Positions 48,575 through 59,126 of a stretch of 64,000 nt of DNA are shown here, piece after piece. The stretch lies in NCBI GenBank assembly GCA_036971715.1, contig JAVHJL010000007.1, forward strand, positions 744,001 to 808,000, written 5' to 3'. Made by a program: the position numbers and the translations under genes. Every line of letters begins with the position of its first letter. Position 1 is the first letter of the stretch. The notes under the pieces were generated by a model. That model was given only the letters and a program-made list of their open reading frames with translations. It was not told the DNA's origin and made no database searches. This stretch comes from Arthrobotrys musiformis. Its lineage: Eukaryota > Ascomycota > Orbiliomycetes > Orbiliales > Orbiliaceae.

Positions 48575-49468
48575 TTACCGAAGCTGTGGTGCACCATAGC
48601 CTGGCGTGGGACCAGATTCTATCCCTCCAATCTGAACGACGTGTAGAACCCCCACCGCAGCGCCATCCTGCCTCCTTCCAGCTTTACGCCCGATTAACCA
48701 TGCTGCAGCCCCAATAAGCGCCACGCCCGCAAGGCTCCCAATAACGATACCAGATATCGCCCCCGGTGATAACTTCTTAGACACCGTATTCGTCGTAGTG
48801 GTTGCCGTAGTCTCAGCAGGAGACGGACCAAAAGTAGTAGTCGAAATTGTTCCGAGTACGGTCAAAGTAGACACAGATAGGCTTGTGCCGATTGAAGTTC
48901 GTGCCGACGTCGCAACTGGTGTCGATTCCGCTCCGAACTCGGGCAACCCTGGAGTTTCTTGAGGCAACGGCGTCTCACTCGCCGGGAACCCATTATCGCG
49001 ACAAGAATCATACCAAGACCCCTTACCACCCTCGAAACCGACCAAACAACAAAATGGATGGCCAGAATTGTTGTATAGACTCCATCCACTATCGGCGCAA
49101 ATGTTGTACACCGATAAATCGTAAGAACAGTCGGCGGCTGTAAAGAATGTTAGCGAGGAACATAAGGCCGAAAGCTTAGCGCTTTAATCATCAAGGTCTG
49201 AGGAGAACTTCCACTTGCCGGTAGGGCAACAGCCAGTATTATCTGTAAACCCTGGTATAGAAACGGGGTTTTGACAGAAAGTTCCAGAGGGGCAGCATGC
49301 AGAGAAGCCTGGTCCCCGTGCCCCGCAATTGACTTCGTTAGAACTGCATGAACCGAGTTCTCTTGAAGCCCATCCGCCTATAAAATCCTGAGCCTGTGCA
49401 GCAACTGATTTTGAAGTACTCGCTATAATAATAAACAGGGAAAAGGGACCCATCTCCCCGAATTGCAC
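48575..49468 (-). CDS. Cys-rich single-pass membrane protein (cell-surface sensor-like)
   Basis: Family not named, but the layout is that of fungal surface sensors. Two minus-strand exons, 49468-49219 and 49137-48575, give 270 aa; a start at 49453 is equally possible. There is a signal peptide (MGPFSLFIIIASTSKSVAAQA), then about 100 residues with at least 12 Cys, including FSACCPSGTFC, TGCCPT, DCSYDL and PFCC. A Ser/Thr-rich stalk (about 150-205) follows, then one transmembrane helix (GAISGIVIGSLAGVALIGAA) and a short basic cytoplasmic tail starting GRKAGRR. The frame closes only if the intron (49138-49218) uses a GC donor (GCAAGT); with the neighbouring GT donor the Cys-rich segment falls out of frame. 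A GT alternative would have to use a later acceptor and delete about 15 residues. Confidence 0.75.
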
Positions 49469-52320
49469 CAGTAAAATATAATATGTGCGTTAATTCGGAC
49501 TTTTCGATGCAGAAGTATAATTCAGTCATTTGATAAAACATCTGCGGTGAGAAGGAGTCATCAAGTCGATTAACTTCGGACAGCTTTTATTCTAGATAAA
49601 GTTACTTCCAGCATTCTGCAATCGAATAATATTTGTAGAAGCATATCTCCGGACCACTCTTTAGAATTCAGAGTCTTGGTGCTGGTTACAATACACAGTG
49701 GAACTTTCCGGGCCGCTAGAATACGTACTTCGATACCCTTTGTCCGTAATTGAATCGTGAGGCTGAGGTTTGAGACCCTTGGATCCCTAAGATTCGGTCA
49801 ATCTGACCTAATCTGTGAACCACTCAGCTCCAAGCCAGGAGAATGGCGCATCGAGGGGTTCCACAACTCTACGTGTCCGGTATACCTGCTTATGTCTTGT
49901 GGTACATGTACATTGGATTAGTCTGGGGGTCACTCCCGGGATCCCTGAAGATTGAATTGCATTGGAAGTTCTGCATCTGAATTTAGTCTGACATCTAGGG
50001 ATCTGAATTCACGAAAAACATGTATGGATTCGATCTAGCTTGTAGATCTGGGTGCAAGATTTAAGACAAGGCAGACCAAAATAGCTAGCTCGAGCCCTTC
50101 CTAGTTGCTTTCGCAGTCTGCAGTCTCGTAGCCATTGGTCACTCCCCCAGACTAATATATGATCATTCGATTTTGTACCACCATCTTGACCCTGCAAGAC
50201 CTAGTTGACTTTGCTCTGCCCTAGGCTAAGGAGTTGACAGCAACGCAAGGGAGTGAAAATGCAACATGGCCAAGGCTGCATGATGCCGTACGCCGTTGAT
50301 TCTCGATAGTCCATCTTGTATCGAGCCAGAAGGTATAATTATTGCATCATGAAGCGTGAATAGCATACAAATTGTGAAACCCATTTGCTCGAGATCCCTG
50401 TACTATGTGCCGAGCGCGCGGGGTACGTGTATCTGTGCCGATAAATAGAGGTTTCAGCCCTCCAACGTTATATAGAATCAAATGTTAGATGTTTTTCGAA
50501 ACCCGGTACCCCGAGTTAGTTCCTGCCGGTCCTAGGAGATACGAGTTCCATGTGCTAGAGCCATACTGAGTGAGTCTTCGCCTTTCCTCCCTCGTAGGGC
50601 CTTGTTGTTCTGTAGACGGGGAGAACGGTTTCCGGAATTCTGGGTTCAACGCTTCAGGAGTTGAGGCTTAGATCTAAAGATTTGTTATTATAACATCGCC
50701 CTGGCTCAGTTGGTCAAGTATGTAAATCTTGTCTTGTATACCGGAGCTAGCCAAAATATGGGTTTACATCCATCAATAATTAAATCACTGTTCTTGGTTT
50801 TTGTGGCGGGTAGAGAATGCTGTACATGTTGCAATCTAACGCCAACCATCACATAAGTATATCGATCGGCACAGCCGGCAGCCAATTCACAAAAGTCAGA
50901 TGGTGGTGCTAGCTTTGCATTATCTTACGTAGCTAGGGATATACTCAAACATGAAAATGTAGTTTTCAACGAGTCTATACGGCCTCACTTTGTGCGGCCT
51001 AGGTACCAGACCAAATTTATATACTACTACATATATATATCGTACGTATTGTTTTTTTAAACAAAAAAAAGAAAAAGACCAACCCCCGCCTTGAAGTTTA
51101 TGCATGAACCTTCGAAGACGCGGGAATATCGTCTATATCGTGATTGATATCAGCACTACAGAGTTATGGTTCTGCCGCATGCCACACTATAACTAAACAT
51201 ACAACTGTTGGGCGGTGCACAGTTAACGTTTCTTTGCGGGTCTGAGTGGGTAGCAAACACCAAAATCCCAAATTTATACAAAAATTTCAGTTTATGCCCT
51301 ATGTACATATACATAGTGCGGGGTTTTCTATTGCAGATTTATAAAAAGCTTAAGAAACTAGGTTTCCATCACGCAGGGAATCCGTGCCGGCGTTACTATA
51401 CCAACACTCAACTAGGCATCATGCTAGCAACTCTGCGAATTATAGATGTAAATTTATCAACAAGCCTATAAGATTATAACTCGGTAGTTCTATAACACCA
51501 TAGTAGCAGCATAGTTTCTTGGGGAACCCTCCTTGATCCAGTGTCGAGATTAGGATATACATGCATACACAGATGTCCTGATAGATCTAACATTGCAACT
51601 TATTTCGCTTTACCAAATATCATGAAACCCTGTGCCCACAAACATATATACCTAGTTATTGCACTAATAACGAGCACCAGGATCTAGGGGACATGGACAC
51701 AAGGTCAGAAACACAAACCCCACGCCGCACATTTGCAGAGCTATAGGGTTGTGAAATATAATACGAGTTTTGCTAGCAACTTGCGTGGCGTATGGCTTTG
51801 ATAACCCGCCCGAGACCAAGGATCTAAAAATTAATAACGTAGTGTGATGGTACCATGGTAATGAATACAGTCTAATAAAAGTTTATTGATTGATGCCTCG
51901 GAAGGCGTAGCACGAGATGAAACTCGGCCAGGCGGCGAGCAACCCTTTGCTCGAAAGCAATACCCCCTTCTATGCGCATGAGTTTTTAGATAGCTATATG
52001 TACTGCCTTCAGCATATGAACGATGACTGGGGTTCGCTTTTGTACACCAGTAGTTTCTAACCCAGCCGAGCGAAACTGTTCATAAACTATCATTACTAGT
52101 ATCTCTTTTGATGCTATTAAAATACGGATCGTTGTGACCAAGGATAGAGCGGTGAATTACATAGTTATATTTGCACCCGCACCGTTCTCCACCATCTTCT
52201 TTTACTGTAATTCCAATAATTTTGTCCTCCCTTGGAATTATCCTCTATCCCTATGGTGTAGTACACGGGCAGAGATTTCTAAACACCCAGCCCCTGTAAA
52301 CCTTGCTTGAGTCCACAATC
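49469..52320. other. Intergenic 2.85 kb stretch in the orphan-gene island
   Basis: AT-rich, no supported coding gene. A tRNA-Thr-like 5' half lies at about 50698-50774, discussed as a finding. Numerous stop codons in all frames argue against a recently decayed gene. Confidence 0.5.
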
Positions 52321-53640
52321 ATGAGGCGGAAGTCTTCATTCTATTTTCCTGGCGGCTGCCAATTTCTTCTTATCCTATTACAAATTTGCCTCCTAGGATC
52401 ACAGGGAGTAGTTTCTTCACCCGTTGTCCGAGACCTTAGAGCTACCAAATCGACAAACGAGAAGCTCTCGGTGACAAAAACTATTGGGTTAGCTGTATCT
52501 TCGAAAACCTCTGGCGGCGACGTGCTGACCAGCACACTCCCTATCACTAGCACCACATTTACACCAGTACTTGACGCTTCGCCAACTACCCTCAAGACAG
52601 CCCCAATCGCAACAGAAACGTCGGCGTGGTCAAATAAGCGTGTCATCCAGCCCAGTTTCTTTTATGAAGGCGGCTGGAGAATCAGATGCGCATCGACCAC
52701 CACCGCTTATAATGCTATTGTTTCCTATTTGAATGGAGAGAAGCAGCCCCTCCTACAAGAGTGGGGCATTACGCAAGACAATTGGAACCGTATTTTAGGA
52801 GAACACAGTCGTCTTGCGCAACCCGATGCCCATTACAGAGCAGGTGCCGAAATGGCGGAAATCCATGAACGTCAAAGATGGTGCGAATTCTGCCTTTGCG
52901 ACGAGGATGGGAAGATCATCCGCTCTGGGCCGGCAGAATATAGGTGTGCGAGTAGGCTTAAAGCGATTCGATGCGCTATATTTTACGGTAAGAACATCCC
53001 ACCATCTGCGATCGTCGAGATTCTGCAAAAAGTACGGTTCTAACTTGCCTGTAATTGGCATTTTGATTGTGTATATCTAGCATGTTTTTGTACAGCCACG
53101 CTAGGACAACCCCGACTACAGTCGGATACCATGACTTTAGAAGACGTCCGCCAGGCTATTAATAGGATTCCTTATACTGTGCGAGGGGATCGTGACAATC
53201 AAAATTGGTGGTGGCAGGTAGATGACAGGATTGCCAGTTATCCAGGACAGGTAATGAGGTTTAGTGACGTAGACCCCGCTCTTAGTCGAGTCAACTGGGG
53301 CGCCGGATATCCTGATACTATGTTGTCACCTAATCCAATTCTTAATGACTTAAGAGCACCGGTTGCTCCGGGTCTACACGATTCCCCATACGAGGACTTT
53401 CCCGTGGCGGATGAGAACGGATTTGTGGCACCCCCACCCCCCCTGTTTGGACCGGAAGATCCAAATGAGGAATACGTACACCATTTCCCACAAGGATATG
53501 ATTATGGGCAAGGTGGGTGGGAAGGAAATTCTGGGTGGCCGTATTACCCTGGGTTTGGGTCTGGGTCCGGTGGAGGATTTTTTAAGGTTAAACGGGAAGC
53601 TCCATCAAACGAAGAGCAAGTCAACGATGGCAGCGCATAA
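52321..53640 (+). CDS. Predicted secreted or membrane-associated hypothetical protein
   Basis: Family not recognised. Two exons, 52321-52987 and 53096-53640, give 403 aa. The N-terminus (MRRKSSFYFPGG then LLILLQICLLGSQGVVSS) is a signal peptide or anchor with basic start. Residues 40-110 are Thr/Ser-rich. Residues 115-235 form a compact region with four or more Cys (RIRCAST, WCEFCLCDEDGK, YRCASRLKAIRCAIFYG), plausibly disulphide-bonded. The second exon is acidic and Pro/Gly/Trp-rich (APPPPLFGPEDP, GYDYGQGGWEGNSGW), ending EEQVNDGSA. It contains the repeated Trp motif NQNWWWQVDDRI. It stands alone between two long intergenic stretches. Confidence 0.75.
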
Positions 53641-54521
53641 GTGGAAAGTAACCAATCTCAAGATTAAAATATGACCGCAACGTTGCAACTAAGAGGAACG
53701 ACCAGCCGAGCTGTAAACGTCTGTTGTCGCTGACTTTCACTCAACCTTTCGTTTCATGTATCTTAAACTAGTTTCATATTTTGTAAGGTTCTCTTGTCGG
53801 TCTTTTATAAATACAGGACAGGCCTCGGTTAATCGATTCATACATGTTCAGGATTCTGTTTGTTATGGAGATAGTTGTAATTACGGGAAAGGACAGAATA
53901 ATCTGGTCTCGTACCCAGTAATAATCTAATTCCAGGTGAGATAGGCTTAGTCCAATAATAGTTTAGTTTGGGGGTTCTTATGCTTTTTCTTGACCCTATT
54001 CTTTTAGGCTAAAAGTTGTGTAGCTGAAATGCACCTAATATTTGAGTGCATAAGGTACTGCTTGCGAAATAGCGCTCTGTCGTCGGGATTTAACTGGTAG
54101 GGCCACCAAGCTGGAATAATGAGTTGCTAAGCAAAATTACAACATGTGCTGAGCCACATGTGGCTGATGTATGGCTTTGCCAGATGACACCGGTACGCCA
54201 AGCCCCCGGGCTGAGCTCCGGGTTCCGGGAGCACCAGACCAAAAAAAAATTATTTGCTGCGACAAGCGCGATACACTGCGACTTAGCTTTCTTTAACCTC
54301 TGAACATCTAATTTGATAAAACTTCAGTTCCTGGGCGGGTTGGGAACTACACCAAAAATAGTTGGGGGATTTGCTATCGTTCGTGCTTCGATTCTTATAC
54401 CGTACTCTGGCTTCACTTATTGCTAACTAGGACAATGCAATGTTAGTAGGGTTTCGATACGAATGATATGGTTCGATAAACTATAGCTCTTCGACAACCG
54501 ATTTATAAACCTCCTCATACC
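53641..54521. other. Intergenic upstream of SUV3
   Basis: About 0.9 kb with the 3' UTR of the hypothetical gene and the SUV3 promoter. A 13-bp sequence GGTCTCGTACCCA near 53904 also occurs near 17690. Confidence 0.5.
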
Positions 54522-57159
54522 ATGCGGCGAGCAGCATCCGGCCTCGCGAATCCCTCGCGGCCACCAGTATGCCTCTTCTGCCGTATCTCCCAACCGACAC
54601 GCCGGCACTTCTCCAGCACCCCCAGCCGTCTCCGTGTAAAACCTAAAGGTTCTATCAGCACAAAATTCACCACTGGCGCACGCACAGACGGCAGACACTT
54701 CGATATACGTCCGCCAGGATCTGAGCTTGGCCCAGTCCCTCACTTCCTTAAACCGAATGCCTGGCGTCCGGTCCCGGCTCCGGTGGAGGAAGAGCGACCA
54801 TGGTCCATCGGTCTGCTCAAGGAACGGCTAGGCATGGTGTTCAAGCGGAACCCAGACGATCCGAATATGCGAATAATATGGGGTGAAGAGGCAACAGCGA
54901 TGCGAAAGGCGGATCCGGAAAAATTCAAACAACTGTTTCGGGAATACGTCGAGAGTATCCGTATGGCTGTCGGACTGGCCAGCCCCCATCCACCGGGGAC
55001 CTCAGCGCAGGTTCTCCAAGCCGCTAAGGATATCGAACAATTTAAGAAAATGTATTCTCAAGGCGGTATTTCCTCGCTGGATGTGGCGCTTATGGATACA
55101 TTCATCATGCAAAAGTATGATACGAGCAATTGTATCTCCGCCCAACGAAACCTAGCAGACTTTTCGCACCCGGCAGAGTGGTACCCTAAAACTAGGACGA
55201 TGAAACGGACATGGCATTTACACGTTGGGCCAACGAATAGCGGGAAAACCTACAATGCGCTCAAGAGATTGGAGGAGGTGTCGAAAGGCGTATATTGTGG
55301 ACCACTGCGACTGCTAGCTCATGAAGTATATGTAAGACTGAATGCTAAAGGGATTAAGTGTAATTTGAAAACAGGAGAAGAAGTAAGGATGGTAGGTGAA
55401 GATGTGAAGCTTTGGGCATCGACTGTTGAAATGGCATCGGTGGAGACACCAATGGAAGTGGCGGTTATAGACGAAATCCAGATGTTGGCGGATCCAGAGC
55501 GTGGGTGGGCTTGGACACAGGCCGTGCTTGGTATTATGGCTAGAGAGCTGCATTTGTGTGGTGAGGAGCGAGCTGTGGGTATAGTTGAAAAACTTGCACG
55601 GCTTTGCGGCGACGAATTAGTCATCCATCGGTACCAACGTTTGGGGAAATTGGAAGTCATGAAGGAGAGTTTGAACGGAGATTTTACAAAAATCGAGAAG
55701 GGTGATTGCGTGGTTGGGTTCGCGAGAAAGGATATTCATTCTCTAAAAAAGTTTATCGAACACGTCACTGGACTAAAATGTGCCATCGTTTATGGGGCAC
55801 TACCGGCGGAAACAAGAGCGGCACAGGCGAAATACTTCAATGACCCGAAAAATGACTACGATGTCCTTGTGGCTTCGGATGCCATCGGTCTAGGATTGAA
55901 TTTGTAAACCCCCTCAAACTTAAGATTTGTCACCGAGTCGGACACTAACGGAGAGCGTATGTAGGAGCATTAAGCGGGTTATCTTCAGTACTATGCACAA
56001 ATTCAATGGCAAAGAGAACGTTGAAATTCCTATTCCATTGACACGACAAATCGCGGGTCGGGCAGGTCGTTACCGCTCAGCTTCAGACGATGCAAAGAAG
56101 ACTCCGGCACTAGCACCAAGTCCCACAGTTCCTCCTGAAGGGGAAAAGACAGAGACTTGGGACCCGACAATTGACGTCGGCGTTGCACCCTCTAATATTG
56201 AAACCCCGGCGACTCCAGCGCCAACAGGCCCTCCTGTAGACGCTAAGACCGGTTTCACAACTACTTTTGTCCAAAGGGACCTGGAAATTTTGCGAAGGAA
56301 CATGGACACCGAGCCGCCAGCCATTGAGGAGGCCATTGTACTTCCTAGGAACAGTGTTTTTGAAAACTACTGTGCTTTGTTTAAGGCCGGCACACCATTC
56401 CATGAAATGCTCTCAAAGATCTCATCGCAGGCCTCAGTGGGTAACTTGTTCAAATTCACCAACGTCAAACTGATGATCGAGACCGCGAAGCTTCTAGAAC
56501 CTACGGAAGTAGAGAAAAGAGACAGCGATGGAACCTTATCGAAGCTTTCTGACATGGAAAAAATTATTTTGTCATTGGCACCGGTCAAGCTGAACGTTGA
56601 AAGTTGTGTGAAAGCATTCAGAGAATTCGCAAAGATGATCGCGTTGGGGAGGAGGAGTACCTTGTTGACGATTTCGAAGAAAGCGGTGGATATTGAAGCT
56701 TTGGACATTTCTGCCGAGGATCCAACATTTATGATTAAGAGACTTGAGGAACTGCATACGGTTATCATGTTGTATTCTTGGTGCTCGTAAGTATTCCCGT
56801 ATCCCTCCTTCTTCCCTTATATGAGATTTTGGAAACTAACTTGGGATGGCTATAGTCAACGTTTCCGTCATGTATTATCCGGGGATCATATCACAGAAAA
56901 ACTCAAAGCCGCAACAGAAGAGAAGATTGATACTGCTATGAAAGAACTAGATGCGAGCAAAAAGGTTCTTTTGAGGAAGTCATTCAGAGAGGACGCCAGG
57001 AGAGGCAAGTCTGTTGATTTGAATACTATTGACAGAGGAAGCAATGTCCAAAAGCATCCCGTATTCACAGCGCCACCGAGGTTACGTGATAGCGACAGAG
57101 TCAAGAGGCAATTGAGTGGGTCTAGGTTGTTGGAACATGCCAATGCTACCAGCTCGTAG
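54522..57159 (+). CDS. SUV3: Mitochondrial ATP-dependent RNA helicase Suv3
   Basis: DExH-type helicase of the mitochondrial degradosome that unwinds RNA for the exoribonuclease Dss1 and takes part in intron and mRNA turnover. Three exons, 54522-55903, 55965-56786 and 56856-57159, give 835 aa. The first 35 residues are basic and hydroxylated with RRHFSST, a typical mitochondrial targeting sequence and cleavage region. Helicase motifs are GPTNSGKT (about 235), the Suv3-type DEIQ (about 316), VGFARKDIHSL, VASDAIGLGLNL (ends exon 1) and RQIAGRAGRY (about 490). A Pro/Thr-rich insert of about 50 residues follows motif VI. The C-terminal extension is Lys/Arg/Ser-rich. Confidence 0.96.
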
Positions 57160-57902
57160 GTTGAGCTATTGTAAATATCTGTACTTTTATAACTGTATAT
57201 ATAATAATCGTCTGGGGTGATATAAGTCGGGGAATGGGCTTGCATGTGGCTTCTGACAAATGCATTGTATATTTTCACGTGGGAATTCCATATATGCTCC
57301 CTTTGTAATCTTAATGTGAGGCTAGGCCTGACAAGTCTGGTTGTGAGACGGTGCCAGGCTGTTGAAAGTGTGGGATCATTGTCATTCGCATGAAGCTTTA
57401 GGTTTCTGTACATATGACAGTGAGGATATCATACGAGGCCGTCAATGCAAGACCGTTTAGGCTGAAGTCATCCCTCCCATCTAAGGTCAAGGTACGTGGG
57501 ACGTTGACTGCCGCTGTTGGAAATTGTGTGTTGACAGGATGAGTGCCAAGGCTGGGGATAGCCGACGGTCTCCGATGGTTTGGGAATGGCTTGCCGAATG
57601 GCGCCGCTTCGATGCACGAGCGTTACCTGACCCTTTATTTCTCCCGGCCCGGCAATGCAATACCCTGGACCTTGGGTACTTCAACCATCAATCCCTCGTT
57701 TCTGCTTCTTCTTTCTTGTTCTTTACCCATTTGCTTTCTTGTCTTGTGCCTGCGTCCTAAATTCGACTGAATCCCTTCGTTTCTTTGGGAGTATATAGAA
57801 CTTTGAGCACCTCTATCAGCATTACAGAGCTCGAGGTATCGATACCAGTAACGTTGCAGTTGACCGAGGGAAGAAAGCGATATTATTAAACCGGCCTTCA
57901 TC
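57160..57902. other. Intergenic between SUV3 and FAD synthase genes
   Basis: About 740 bp in tandem arrangement; 3' UTR of SUV3 and promoter of the FAD synthase gene. Nothing else supported. Confidence 0.5.
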
Positions 57903-59126
57903 ATGACAACAGCGCTTTCCAACGGCGCTGCTTCTGCTGCTGCCAATGAAGATCTCCCTGCTGTATGCCGACGCATAAACTCCAAGCTGACAGCTTTCCT
58001 CTCGAAACCTCCAACTACGGACCGTATACGATCGGTGCAGGAGCATACCCGGATATCATTGTTAGCTATTGCAAAGGCTCTTGAAGTATATGGGTACGTC
58101 TTGTTATAGCTAAGGGACGGTGGATTATATAGTATTTTTAAAATGCTAATCTTTGAACTGTGAATAACATAGGCTCGATCACATCGCTCTCTCTTTCAAC
58201 GGCGGCAAGGATTGTCTAGTCTTGCTCATTCTCTTCCTCGCGGTCCTAGACGAGTATTTCACTTTGGATGCACAAAAGCCGACCACAGGTTTCACAGCAG
58301 CAAGGGTGTACCCGGATACTCCAGAATCATTGGTCACAGCATCTACACACCCATCTCTTTCCGTACATGCAGAAAACACGAACTCCCATTCGGACCAAGA
58401 AAATGAGAATACCCCACCGGCACAGTTGAATAGGAATGGCAGCTTGAATGGTGTTCCGAACGGGACGGCTGTATCTGGAAAGATCCATACGGTTTATATC
58501 CACTCTTCGCACCCGTTTGCGGAGGTTGATGAATTCGTCGCTCAATGCGTTCAATCGTACCATCTGGATCTCCTCCGGTACGATGAAAAGGGCGGGATGA
58601 AGCATGCTTTTCAAGTGTACCTTTCGCAAAATCCCAAAGTTAAGGCTATATTCGTGGGAACGAGGAGGACGGATCCGCATGGTGGGAATCTAAAGCATTT
58701 CGATATGACGGATGGGGGCTGGCCGGTGTTTATGAGGTGCCATCCGGTGATTGATTGGTGCTATGGGGATGTTTGGGGGGTAAGTTTGGGGTTTATATCC
58801 TAATTTGAATTTTGGGGTGCTAATATATGCAATAATAGTTTTTGAGGGAGCTGGACATTCCATATTGTTCACTTTATGACCTAGGGTATACGAGTCTTGG
58901 AGGGACGACGGATACCCACCCAAATCCTGCGTTACAGAGACGGCCATCTTTGGATCACGTTGAAGGAATGGCGAATGGGGACTGTGTGGTTGATGGGGAG
59001 GGTACGTCACCGCTACAGGACGAAGCGACTAAGGAGCGAAGGAAGAGTCTGGTGGCATGTTTTAGGCCTGCGTACGAGCTAGAGTATGAGGCAGACTCGA
59101 AGGAGAGACTCGGAAGGGATAGGTAG
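57903..59126 (+). CDS. FAD1: FAD synthase (FMN adenylyltransferase)
   Basis: Transfers AMP from ATP to FMN to make FAD; PAPS-reductase/PP-loop fold. Three exons, 57903-58093, 58173-58779 and 58839-59126, give 361 aa. The PP-loop reads SFNGGKDCLV (about 71-80). The conserved GTRRTDPHGG, HPVIDWCYGDVWGFLRELD and LYDLGYTSLGGTTDTHPNP blocks line the flavin site. A poorly conserved Ser/Asn-rich insert of about 50 residues (about 120-165) sits between the PP-loop and IHTVYIHSSHPF. The last 30 residues (ELEYEADSKERLGRDR end) are charged. All phases close cleanly. Confidence 0.96.
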
